DNA from: Yamagishiella unicocca
Taxonomy: Eukaryota > Chlorophyta > Chlorophyceae > Chlamydomonadales > Volvocaceae
Reading direction: 5' to 3'
Length of the DNA stretch: 64,000 bases
NCBI GenBank assembly: GCA_003116995.1
Contig: BDSL01000064.1
Coordinates: forward strand, 62,001 to 126,000
Of the stretch, positions 1-11,252 are shown piece by piece; position 1 is the first letter of the stretch; every line of letters starts with the position of its first letter. The notes below the pieces were generated by a model that was not told the DNA's origin, did not search any database, and was given only the letters and a program-made list of their open reading frames with translations. Position numbers and translations under genes: made by a program.

Positions 1-271
1 GAAGCGCCGGCGGGACCAAAGCGGCCGGAAGAGCATCGCTAACCGCGCGGCTGGAGAGGCCGGTTGTCTTTGTACAGCAAAGTGGTGAGCCTTGGCCGGT
101 CCACGGGCTCTGCGTATTGTGTTGCCGGTTGCCGGTTCTGGGAGCCGTTACGTGGTCGGGAGGGTGTAGACTTCGGCACAGGAGGGCTGGTAGACTGTGC
201 GTATAGCGCCCATTGGACTCCTGCTGTGTTTAGCTGGTCACCCCTTGCACCTGCCTCCACGCCCGATAGGA
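1..271. other. 5' flank of the lipase gene
   Basis: Nothing coding is recognised. It probably holds the lipase 5' UTR or proximal promoter, or the end of an intron if the gene has an earlier exon. Confidence 0.3.
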
Positions 272-3200
272 ATGGGCATCCTAGACGAGCTGGCTAAGCG
301 GCGGCACGGCCTTATCGAGGACGCCAAGATGGCTGCCCAACTTGCAGTTAGCAGGTACGGCACGGCGATTGCATACCGTCCTCCAATTCATCTTTTGCAA
401 GGGGGGCGGGGATGGAAGTGCTCGTTGAGATCCACATGCAGTGTGACGATGTCGGTGGACCATCCAGCGCAAGCCTTAGGATTTGCACAGGTTGCTGTCA
501 GCTCCCCCAGTCACTATGACCGAAACCCTGGAAAGGAGCAACACACAGTGCCGCTGTCCGCTCCTGGCAATCTCCCTTGCAGGGCGTTTGACCTGGCACG
601 GTCGAGTGTGCGGGCGGTGCTGTTCCTGCCCTCTCGCGAGTCGCTGGCATCGCAGTACGGGTTTGCTCGGCGAGGGGCTGCCCAGCCTGATGGCGGTGCT
701 GGTGTCCCAGACTCTGTCGACAACGACAGCAGCGGCGGCTCCCGCTGGCGTTACACGGAGGGGCCCGCAGCGGCCCGCGCCGCTGAAAGCGCCACCGTAC
801 GCGGGCCTCCGCCCAAGGTGCACCTCCAGAGGAGCAAGAGCGCGCACGTCAACATAGTAAGTTCCGCTGCCGTAGGGTGACTGCGGGTTGTCGCCCATGG
901 CCGATCTCGCCAGCGGGTCAGGAGCGCAGGATTAAGTCGCCTGCTGTCCAAAAGCGCTCCCCCAACGCCGGCCGTGCTGCTGTTGTGCAGGCGGAGATGG
1001 CGTACAAGCCGGGAGCGGGGGCGGGTGCGGCCACCGCCAGCATGTCGCGGCGGGGTCTGCGGCGCTCGCGCAGCTACGGCCGCCTGCACAGCGGCGCAGG
1101 TGTGTTTGGCCAGCACACGACAGGTGAGCCGCCGCCGCAGCAGCAGATTGGGGTACTTGGGGTCACGTGAATGGATGCCAAGCGTGTGCTCTGCCGGGAT
1201 ATCTGACCCCCTTCTTCGCTGCGGCGCGCGCAGAGGCACCCAGCGACGCCCTGTCCGTCATTCGTGCCGCCGGCTACCCCCACGAGCTGCACACCGTCAC
1301 CACGGACGACGGCTACGTGCTGCGGCTGGAGCGCATACCGCGGCCGGGAGCGCGCGACGTGGTGTTCTTCATGCACGGAGTGCTGGACACGTCGATGGCC
1401 TGGGTCAGCGGCGGAGTGACGGGCAGCCAGGCCTTTGCGGCGTGGGAGGCGGGTATGGACGTGTGGCTGGGCAACAGCCGCGGCAACTCACCTCGCCAGC
1501 ACCAGGGTGGGTACTCCGCGCAGCACAGAGGGCTACGGCGGGCAGCTTTGTACTTGGGCGTTCAGGGCGTGGACTGAACCTGCGGAACTTCTGGAAGTGC
1601 TGCAGATCTGAACCTCATAAGAGACTGGGATGAGCATTGACGGGCCTTGGTGACCTTACGGGATTCAAAGCTTTAGGCTATGTGTTCCCCAAAATGACGC
1701 GGTCATTACCCGCAAATGCTAGTGTGGGTGGGCTTGCTGCTCCGTTTTCTAAGCAACACCCACCACGTCAGGGAAAAGGGCTCGCCGCTTCCACACGCAC
1801 CCTTCCAAGCCCCTCCAGGGTTGCCTGTCCCCGCACCCCAACTGTTCACCCACCCTGCCCGCCCCCATAGATCCATCGCGTCGCGGGTGGCGGTATTGGC
1901 AGTACAACATCAACCACATGGGCATGTACGACATCGCGGCGCAGCTCGACCACATGCACAACATCAAGTGCGCAGAGCTGGGCGCAGGTGGGCGGCAGGA
2001 CCGGGGTCGTCCGGGGGCAGCCTTGCCCGTCTGGTGGGTGGGCACATGGCTGACTGCCTGTGCAGCTTCATCCTGACCCCTGGAGCAGGTCCACTTGTCT
2101 GCCCTGATCCTCTCGTAATGTGACGACGCACTCCAAACTCCGCAGGCACTGTGACTCTGGACCTGGATCACCTGGGACCCCTGGCGGGGAGCTTCTTAGG
2201 AGGAGGAGGCGGTGGGGCCAGCAAGCGCAGTCCTGTTGGTGCCAGTGTCGGGGGGCTGCTACCGGGTCGGGCTGCCAGCACGTCCGCCTCCAGGGGGGGG
2301 GCCGAGGCGCCAGGTGCACCAGCGCCGCGAGGCGTCCGGAGTTCGGTCAGGTGAGCGCCCTGGGCGGTAGCTGCCAGTGCGAGTATGACCCGCGGTTACG
2401 GCGGGGATGGGTTGCCAAATAAGGGTCGAAGCACTCAAGTGGTCGGTGCTCAGAGTGTTGGGGATGTGCGCGTCACCAACTCGCTCGCCCTGTCCGCTAC
2501 GATTGTGTGCTGTCCAGGATGCGCCAGTCAAACAGCGACGGCAACTTATACCGCTGGGGCAGCTGCGCCAGCGCCGCTAGCAGCAATGACAGCGGCGGCG
2601 GCTCGGTGCTGCCGGCGGGGACACCGGGTCGCGCAGCCGCTGCGGACGTCGGTGGGAGCCCCGGGCGCGGGGCGACTGCCGGAGTCGGCGCCGTGCCGGA
2701 GCACCTCCCGGCCCCGTCCGCCCCCTCAGCGAGGATCAGTGCCGCCAGCCTGGGCCGTGCAGTGAGCAGCCACGGCCTGCTGTCGCCCATGCCCAGCTGC
2801 GACGGCAGCGAGGACGGCCTCAGCGGCAGCGGGGCGGAGGGGAGGCCTGGTGCAGCAGCTGGACCGGACCAGGGGCAGGAGGCGGACCAGGAGCCGGACA
2901 CGGGGGCCGCCAGCTGGGATGCGGGTCGCGCCGAGGGCTCCGTCATGCGCGGCTTGGGTCAGGTGCCGCCGGCCTCGCTGCCGCGCGACGCTGGGGCCCC
3001 CGTCTCCCATCGGACCTCAGCCGCCAGGCCCTCATCGTCCTCGACACCCGCCCCAGCTAACGCGGCTGCGGGGAAGCCGGTCTGCCGCAACGCTGTCACC
3101 CTGACCTTCATTTCACAGCCGTCCGACGGCCTCCCTGGAGCTCCTGCCGCCGCCTCGGCACCCCGTCCCGCCACCACCACCTTCACCCTGGAGGCCAAGA

Positions 3201-5910
3201 CGCGCAGGGACTTTGGTTCCGGAGCACTCTCGACACCCAAGGCATCAGGGGCGGGCGGATCCAGGCATTTCCCGGAGGTGGGTTTGGCCTCCGGGTGCGC
3301 CTCGGCTGCCAGCGGGAGCACTCGGCGGCTGAGCCACGTTGTCGGCGTGGCGGATGGCGGCGCTCATGCGGCAGGAGGGGGCGGGGGGGCCGGCGGCAGC
3401 AGCACCGCGGCCTCGATGCTGGACGCGGTGGGCTCAGTGCTGGGCCCGGCGGCGGACGCCGTGACCCAAGCCATGGCTTCCGCTGCGGCCACCGCCGGCG
3501 CCGCCCTCGCCACCGCCGCGGTATCAGCCACGAACCTGCTGCAGCCGTCACTCCAGCGGGGGGCCGGAGCAGCAGCAGCAGCAGGGCCGGCGCCTGCAGC
3601 TGCTGCGCCAGCACTGACTGCCGCCAGCCCCTTCGCCGTGGCCTCGTCGCAAAGCGCCAGCGGTGTTGCAGACGACGTGGAGGAGCGGGGTTCCGGGTCA
3701 GCCCAGGAGAGCTCGCAGGCCGCCTGGCTGGACAGCGGCTGGGCCGCACAGCAGCGCAAGTGTCCTGCAGGCCCAGCGGCCGACCTTAAGGGGCAGCAGC
3801 CGCTGCCCCAGCGCCAGCCACAAGAGGTCAGGGTCTTGACTGGGGCTGCGGGCAGCAGGGAACCCGCCGCCGTACCGGAGGCCGCCACACCGCGCTCTGC
3901 GCGCGGTGGGGGTCCGCAGCGCAACCCGCTGTTCAACGGTTTCTCCTTTCGCCGGGTCTGCAGCACCGACCAGCTGGCTGGGAGTGGCGGCAGCGGCGGA
4001 CTCGGGCGGGCAGGCGGCTTCATACCCGCGCTGCTGACCGCGCCGGAGCGGGCGAGCAGCGGGCAGTCGGCGGGGTCGGGGTCATCCGGCGGCGACGGTG
4101 GCGCGGCCGCTAGTGAGGGTTGGGCCGAAAGGATGCCGTCGCTGCTTTCCCCACCGGGCGGTCCAGTGGGAACGGCGGGGAGCAATGGTGGCGGCGGCAA
4201 GGGCCGTTCTTTGGGTGGCTCCCGGCATCAGTCGTGCCCTTACAAGCTGCGCTGCGTGGCCCACAGCCTGGGAGGCATGTCCATGCTCATCCACCTGGTC
4301 AACCGGCTGCGGGAGGGCCGCCCGCACAACATCAGCCGCCTGCTGCTGCTCACGCCGGCGGGCTTCCACAAGCACTGCCCCAGGGTGAGGCGGAAGTGCG
4401 CTCTGAGCCCACCTGCGTAAGCGGTCGTGGCCCTCCTGCGTCCCTTGCCAGGGTCATGGTGCTATGCGTCCGTCCGTCCGTCCGTCTTCAACGTATAAGT
4501 TCCAACGTGACACCGCCCTCCTGCCCTCCTGCTGCCCAAAACGCCCACCTCTCCCTCCCCCCGCCGCCTGCGCACCCCCCTACCCCCTTAGGCCTCCCGG
4601 CCCATCATGTTCGTACTGCCGCTCGTCACTCGCGCCTTCCGGGCGGTCTTCGGTCGCACCTTTTGCTTCCCGCTCTACATCCCCACCTTCCTGGGCCGCG
4701 CGCTGACGTTCAAGCTGCTGCTGTCCGCCAGCCGCATCCCCGGCCTGGGGGAGCTGCTGCGGCTGGGCTTCAAGGTCCGTGTGCGTGCGAGCGGGTGGAG
4801 CCCTGCGTTGGAGCTGCCGTACACATGTGCTGTACCCCGTCAGGACGGCCCCTAAAGCGAGCTGCCTGCAGCCTGCATGTCTTAAAAAACAAGTCGTACT
4901 GTGCCCGTGTGCATCACTGGGCTGATTCTGACCCTGAACCTGACCCACCCCTCCCTCCTGAACTGCCTTCAGGCGCTGCTAGACGGCGATATCAGCCAGT
5001 GGGACCGGGCCCTGCAGATGCCGCACTACAGCGCCGAGGACATGCCCGCAATCTCGGTGGACCAAGGTGAGCACTGAGCGGGAGGGAGCGCTAAGGGGCA
5101 GGAGGGCGGAGGCTTGGGAGCAGTGTCGGTGTAGTGCAGACGGGCAGGCCCACTGATTCAGTCGGGTCGCGCTGCGGCTACCGGTCCTCCAGCCAGTCCC
5201 AAATGCGCAACAGACGTGGTGGCTTTTCCGTCACCTCCCCTCCCCTCCCCTCCCTCCCGCCGCAAGTAGTTGACCCTTGCCCAAGCCTAGGGCCTGCAGC
5301 AATGAAAATACACCGGCACATGTCCTTCCCCGCTGCCACCCACGAAACTAACCCTAAAACCCTACACTGCCCTCCCTCCTCCCGAGCAGTGCTACACCTG
5401 GTCCAGCTGGTCAAGTCTAACTCATTCCAGCTGTACGACTACGGCTCCCCCGCCGCCAACGTGGCGCACTATGGCAGCGTACGGCCCCCCGACGTGTCCT
5501 CCGAGTACTGGCGCCTGGACCTGCCGGTGCACCTGGTTGCGGGGCGGCGGGACGGAGTCATCCCGCCACCGAACATATGCCGCCACTTCGACGCCATGCG
5601 CACGCAGGTGGGCAGCGGGGCGGCCAGGAGGGAGGTCCGACTATCTTGGCTGGTACCCGTGTGAAACTTTGGGGTTGGGGCCGTTTCTGGGTTTCTGACT
5701 CGATTGGCTTGGGTGGCTGGCGTTGGGGGAGGATGCCAGGCGTAGGGTACAGCTCCTGTCCTGCGATGCCGTTCGCTCGACCCCTGGTCCGGCCCCGCGC
5801 TGCAGGGTGTGGCGGTCAGCTACCGCGAGTACGACTTCGGACATCTGGACTTCACCTTCGGCGTCAAGGAGGAGCTGCGCATGTACCTCATGAAGGTGCT
5901 GCGGCTGTAG
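272..5910 (+). CDS. Acid-lipase-like alpha/beta hydrolase with a large low-complexity insertion
   Basis: Eleven exons join in phase: 272-354, 583-856, 991-1123, 1234-1506, 1871-1987, 2146-2350, 2518-4384, 4592-4774, 4973-5066, 5390-5607, 5806-5910 (1183 aa). The exon at 1234 opens with the lysosomal/gastric lipase signature (GYPHELHTVTTDDGYVLRLE) and then the oxyanion region VVFFMHGVLDTS. The nucleophile elbow AHSLGG puts the catalytic Ser at about residue 945; HLVAGRRDG supplies Asp (about 1131) and FGHLDF supplies His (about 1162), so the triad is complete. Family members are about 400 aa; the excess is mostly a Ser/Ala/Gly/Pro-rich insertion, roughly residues 295-930, just before the elbow. 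Probable role: hydrolysis of neutral lipids or sterol esters; substrate and location are not visible. Start chosen at ATG 272 because exon 1 joins exon 2 in frame; an upstream exon outside the window cannot be excluded. Confidence 0.88.
2146..4230 (+). other. Low-complexity insertion coding region of the lipase
   Basis: Two exons (2146-2350 and most of 2518-4384) stay open for about 640 codons with a composition dominated by Ser, Ala, Gly and Pro and no recognisable domain. It sits between the conserved strand-helix that ends with a QLDHMHNIK-like motif and the nucleophile strand YKLRCVAHSLGG. The flanking exons stay in phase across it, so it is translated rather than an unspliced intron, unless an in-frame intron has been missed. 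Confidence 0.75.
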
Positions 5911-8195
5911 CACAAGGCAGAAGACAAAACGGGCTGAGAGAGAAAGGTCTCATCGTGCTGCGGCTGATCATTCACGTCTGTACTGGTGCTGGCGGTTAAT
6001 TGGGTCATCATGGAGGCACACTCGTCTGATCGCATTGGGTGGCGCCCGCAGTGCTCTCGAGGGAAAAGGGGGGCATGGTAGGGTGCAGAAGGGTTAGCTG
6101 CCTGGTGAGGCAGTCTGGAGTGTGCGGGACAATAGGTGGTGGTATCCCGTCGATAGGACTGGGCGGCAGAGTGGTGGCGCAGCATGTGAGCTGCGGCACC
6201 CATTACATCCAATTCCATACGTGTCGACCGGGAACATCCATATGGTTATGTGGGTGGTTGACAGCTCAATAGCGATGCCTTTGCAATGAATGTATCGGGC
6301 AGGGAAGGCTGGGCTCCAGCGGTTGACCATCGGCCGTCCCCAAGAAGCGTACATTCCCCGGTGCTGGTTGCTGTTGGGACGGGGGCGAGCATCCATTATG
6401 CCGCCTCGCTCGTTGCGCCGGGTAGGCCGCCTGGGTGCACCACCTACGGTACCTTCGAGGCGACAGCAACCAGCACCAGGGCTTCTTGGCGAGGGAGGTG
6501 GTCTTCCAGCTGCAGACAAATATCTTTTTTCCCTTTTTACGGCTTGGGGCTGTGTGGAGAACACCTTGGGGGTCTTCATTAATTGCCTCGGTCGTCGTTC
6601 GTTGGGCCGTCTGCTCGTGTAGTGAATTGGCATCGACATCCGTCGCGTGTTAATCTACCGCTCGATGTGCGTGAATGTATCGTTTGTTTGGCAAAATGCT
6701 TGCTGTGTGGGATGGTGCTGCTCGAAGAACCCCACGAGAGCTGTTGGGGCGTTGATAAAGCGCCAGCAGATGGCGTGCAGCTGTGTGACGTGGCGTGTGT
6801 GGAATACCTTCAAGGGTTGCTGGCAAGGGTTTTTCCATCTTGGCCCGACCCAGCGCTGCATGCCTGCCAATGCAAGCGGCACAGATGCTGTACCGGGACT
6901 GCTGCTGTCGCCCCTTACCCACGTGGTGCTTTCGAATCGGGTGTGCAATCTGGTGAGGAGGCGACCAGGCAGGGGGGGGCATACTGGAGAGCGTGGGGAG
7001 AGTGCATCCGACCGTCCTGCAACGCAGGTGCGCTGCGCATTACAAGACGATACAGTAACAAGAGTTATTATGACAGTAATGCGTGGATTAAGATTACCTG
7101 GGGTGCCTGCCGAGCGGTAGGCGGTGGAAGGCTGGGTTTTGTGTGGATAACAATTTTGTCGTGTTGATGTTTTCGTTTGTTCAGGCGCATATGTGACGCC
7201 ACGCTAATGCTGATGCTGATTACTGGTGCCGTAATGAAGCGGCAATGTGAAACGACTACCGCTTTCCTCTTGGAATAGGCCAAGGGTTCTGAGGCAAAGA
7301 GACGGTGTAGCGGGCGGACGCTGCAAGTTACGATATGCAGATTTTTTTACGATGTGCAAAAATATCACAGAAGTTACGATGTGCCGGTTACGTATTCCTT
7401 GCTGGGCTGGCAAGCGGCACGCACATCGGGATGCATCTGGATGCATTTGAGGCTGCCTCCAGGCTGGGTGCTCCATGCAGCGCTGTTATTGTGGGGTTGA
7501 CCGCTGATGAGGTCGCTGGTTATGGTGTCGTTGCAAGGCTTCACTAGGTTTCCAGGTAATGCGCCTGGGTGCTGTGATGGTTGCTCCCGACGTTCTTGGC
7601 CGCGCTTGCGCTTGCACCCCATATCGGGGCTGACCCACATCCCGTGGGCATGCCAGCTGTAGAACAACGAAGACCTGCCTGCATTTCCTCCCATGCCTCA
7701 TGTAAATGGGAGGTGGAGGCGTGCTCAGTATGAGGCAGCAGCGCAGCGCAGCATGGATGCAGGGCATATTGAGCAATCCCATAATGAATGAGTTCACACT
7801 GTTCATCGATTAATGGGATTACCAAATGTTCGGATGGCACATGCAGCCGCGCAAAGCCCCGCAATGCTTGGATGTGCGCGCGCGCACATGTATTACTTGG
7901 GTAGAAACCTCGCATCAGCAATGAAACTGATTCTGTAAATCGGTCATATCGCGAATGCTTTCCGAGCACATGTGGGCATTATGGCGACCTTTAGGTAAGA
8001 TATTAGTTCCGCTGGATAAGGCCCTCCCTCGGCGCCTTTTATTTATAACCCAGAGAGCCCATTGTTCATCGTTAGGGGCGGCAGAAGCTTGTATTATCAA
8101 GCAATTCCTAGGCGACTGCCGCCCCTCCGATTGTCCCTTGCATGCCGTGCCCACTGGCGGCGCAGTGGCCGCCTTGCCTTGGCGGAAGCGGCAAC
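5911..8195. other. Intergenic region between lipase and SET genes
   Basis: GC falls visibly below that of the flanking exons, most clearly at 7050-8150. No open frame here shows a recognisable domain or a convincing exon chain. It must include the lipase 3' UTR and the SET gene promoter. No TGTAA signal was found close to the lipase stop; the only one seen (near 7936) is about 2 kb away. Confidence 0.4.
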
Positions 8196-10578
8196 ATGCG
8201 GAGCCACTACTTGCTTGGAACCAGGCGCTGGGCAGTCTTGATGAGGGATGCTGGTGGTCAAGGCTCACAAGGACGGCGGGATAAATGCCCAGCCGCCGCC
8301 GCCTCGCCCATGTCATCGTCAGCTGCGCCTTCCAACGACTCTACTGATCTGTCTGAGCTGATCCCGTGGCTCCAGCATAACAACGGCCGCGTTGATAAAT
8401 TAACGCTGGCTAACCTTGCTGGACGCGACGGCGCCTCTGGCTGGGGTCTGAAGGCTTCTCAGGTAGGTTTGCCAACACATTAATTGGATCCAACGCTGAA
8501 ACTTATTGTTCGATAGTTCCTAATATACCTTTCTAACTATCACGCAGGATGTCGAGCAGGGTCATCGCTTGATTCTTCTTCCGGCTCCTTGCCATCTCAC
8601 CTACTCCGCCCAAGACGATTCAAGGCTCCTAGCGCTTATTGGCAAGGTACCTGACGAGCTCTGGGGAGCTAAACTTGCTCTGCAACTGTTGGCTCAGCGG
8701 GTACGAGGACCTGACTCGACGTTCTCGGCCTACATCGCGCATCTGCCGAAGGGAGTTCCTGGTATCCCCATGTTCTTTAGCAAGAGCGCTGTCGACCTCA
8801 TCGACTACCCGCCGGTCTCCCAGCAAGTCCAGAAGCGCTGTAAATGGCTCTTCAATTTCAGCCAGCAGGTTCTGGCGCAGTTACCCGGCACGTCACAAGA
8901 TCCCTTTGGCGGCGTCACCGTCGACATCAATGCATTAGGCTGGGCGATGGCCTGCGTAAGCTCTCGGGCGTTCCGTACGCGCGGCCCGACGCAGCCTGCG
9001 GCGATGCTTCCGCTGATTGACATGGCCAACCACTCGTTCTCCCCCAACGCTGAGGTGCTGCCATTGGACGGAGGTGGTGTGGGCCTCTTTGCAAAGCGTA
9101 AGGTGAGCCTGCCTTCCCCCAGTGTGACGCAGCCAGCGCACCTTGTATTGTAGAACAGCTGCGTGTTCAGTTCATGTTTGCCTACGAACGATTATTCATG
9201 AGATGTGTTGCGAGCATGAGCAGGTAGAAGCGCTCCTCGTGCATTACAATGGCAAACGCTTGTCGTGTATGTTAATCTGCTAACTTGATACGCCTCTCAG
9301 CTGTCTCTTGCCTTGTGTATACTCGCTTTAGGTCTCAGCTGGGGAGCCCCTTCTGCTGTCCTACGGCAAGCTTAGCAACGACTTCCTGTTTATGGACTAC
9401 GGTTTCATCATCCCAGACAACCCCTACGACACGGTGCAGCTTCGGTTTGACGTCGGCTTGCTGCAGGTGTGTCGTGGAGGGTCGTAACATCTTGTGACAA
9501 TTTTGACCGCCTGATGCCACTGCCGCTGGCGAATTCGCATGCAAGTACAGCGCAAAGAAGCATCGCGCATGCACCCTGTGTATCGAGAGGAGTGATGACA
9601 CAAGCTGGCACCAGTCTGTGGGGGTTAGACCACAACACCTAGCCCCCGATGATGTTATTACCTATTGGAGCTGTCTGACCTCTCGATACAACTCCTTGCA
9701 TATTCCTCTTTTTGTTAGAAATGTTTACCACAGCACAACTTGAGGGAAGTGACGACAATTTGTTGGCACCAGATCTGAGTCGTACAGTGACGAATCAATT
9801 GGCTGTAACTGATCCCTCAATTGTCTAGCAGATTAGCGAAATTCTGCATAACTGTGATAAAAGCGATTTCAGATGTAGTGTCGCAGTGGTTGTGTATGAT
9901 GCCCGTACTGACGTCTCCTGTCTCCTCTGTGCACCCTCATCGTATGGCTCACAGGCGGGCTGCATGGTGGCCAACGTCACCGATTCCGTGGGCGCGCCAC
10001 TCGACCTGGTGATGACACCCTGGCGGCAGACGTTGCTGGCGGAGTTGGGCCTCGCGGGGCCTGCAGCCAACACGGAGCTCAACCTGGGTGGACCCGACCT
10101 CATTGATCGGCGGCTGCTGGCGGCTGCTCGGATCATGGTGGCTCGTCAGGAGGGCGAGGTGGTGGGACGCGGTGTGGAGCGGCTGTGTGCCATTGACCGT
10201 CCGCTGAGCCGAGAGAACGAGGTTGTGGCGCTGCGGATCGTCGCGGGTGTGGTGGCGGTGGCGCTGTCCAACTTCAAAACTACCCTGGATCAGGACTTGG
10301 CGCTGCTGGCGGGGCAGATACCGACGCTGGAGTTTGCTGACTCGGCGGCTTCTCTTCCACCCCTGGAGATGGAGCTGCTGAAGAGTGAGGACGAGATGTT
10401 GGCCGTTCGCTTCCGGTCTGAGAAGAAGCGGATCCTGAGTCGGACGCTGCAGCGAGTGGCTGCGCTGACAAGGGCTGCGATGGAAAGCTCTGACTTGCGG
10501 CAGACGACTAGCGTGGCGACAGCAAAGAAGGGCACTAAGCCCGCACCCGCTACCGGCAAGGGATTTGGGAAGAGATAA
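8196..10578 (+). CDS. SET-domain protein, Rubisco LSMT type (protein lysine methyltransferase)
   Basis: Four exons, all phase 0: 8196-8462, 8548-9102, 9332-9466, 9955-10578 (526 aa). The split SET domain shows the N-terminal GWGLKASQDVEQG motif, the central LIDMANHSFSPNAEV block (the NHS motif that binds S-adenosylmethionine) and the C-terminal GEPLLLSYGKLSNDFL block with the catalytic-pocket Tyr. The last exon is helical and matches the Rubisco-LSMT substrate-binding domain, ending in a Lys-rich tail. Known relatives trimethylate Lys on Rubisco large subunit, fructose-bisphosphate aldolase or other proteins; the substrate here is unknown. The first 38 residues before a second Met (8310) are basic and Ser/Ala-rich, compatible with a plastid transit peptide; starting at 8310 is the alternative. 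Confidence 0.9.
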
Positions 10579-10933
10579 TTGCAGGCCTGTAGCCTGTGTT
10601 AGCCTAACATTCTGTGTACAATATTAGTGCCTCGCTATTGATAGGTCGGGGTTGATAAGAGGCTGAAAAGCTCGTTAGCAATGGTGTTTGGTGACTGGTG
10701 TATTATGTCGGTTTGCCTTGCGCTGCTTAGCTGGTTGCTAGAAGATATGGTACGGTGCCACGCATAGACGTCTGTTGTGCGCGTGCAGGCACTAACGCCA
10801 TGTGCTTGATATAGACGGCTCTTGAAGGTGCTGTATGCGGCTGCGTATGCGGCTGCGTAAGGCGCAATAGCTCCACGCTTTCGCCAATTAATTAGGTTCA
10901 ATATTCAGGAGGTTGCTGTACATAAGAAGCTTG

Positions 10934-10938
10934 TGTAA
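10934..10938 (+). terminator. Candidate polyadenylation signal TGTAA (SET gene)
   Basis: TGTAA, the usual green-algal signal, lies 356 nt after the SET stop codon. It is the first plus-strand match noticed downstream. Confidence 0.45.
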
Positions 10939-11003
10939 GGTCTACTGGCCTGATACGGTTCATGAGGTGTCTTCCAGGGCACTCGGCACATTACACTTCA
11001 CAC

Positions 11004-11008
11004 TTACA
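11004..11008 (-). terminator. Candidate polyadenylation signal TGTAA (fructosamine kinase gene)
   Basis: TTACA on the plus strand, read as TGTAA on the minus strand, about 245 nt after the stop at 11253. A second match lies at 10991-10995. Confidence 0.45.
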
Positions 11009-11252
11009 GCAGCCACACGCGACACGTTCTCCTCCCAACTTCAAATAATGAAATACACACGACCAACCGGAAGCAGTCGGCCCAACCTTATAACTTGCAA
11101 CGTTGCGGGCAAGCAATTCCTACAGAAAAGGAGGGGGAGGAGCGAAGCTTAATTGCGGGTTTGTCTGGATAGGAAAAGATGGAAAGGACAGTGCACTAAG
11201 CTATCTGCCTCCCTCCCACCCTCGCACCCTACGATCCACCTGCCTGGCCAGC

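Larger units (their letters stand above)
10579..11252. other. Convergent 3' intergenic region
   Basis: It lies between the SET gene (+) and the fructosamine-kinase gene (-), both ending here. It is relatively AT-rich with no supported open frame; it holds both 3' UTRs. Confidence 0.6.

Noticed and set aside
6647..7167. Two overlapping Cys/Trp-containing open frames between the lipase and SET genes
   Set aside because: No recognisable domain, no splice-supported partner exons, and the region has intergenic composition.
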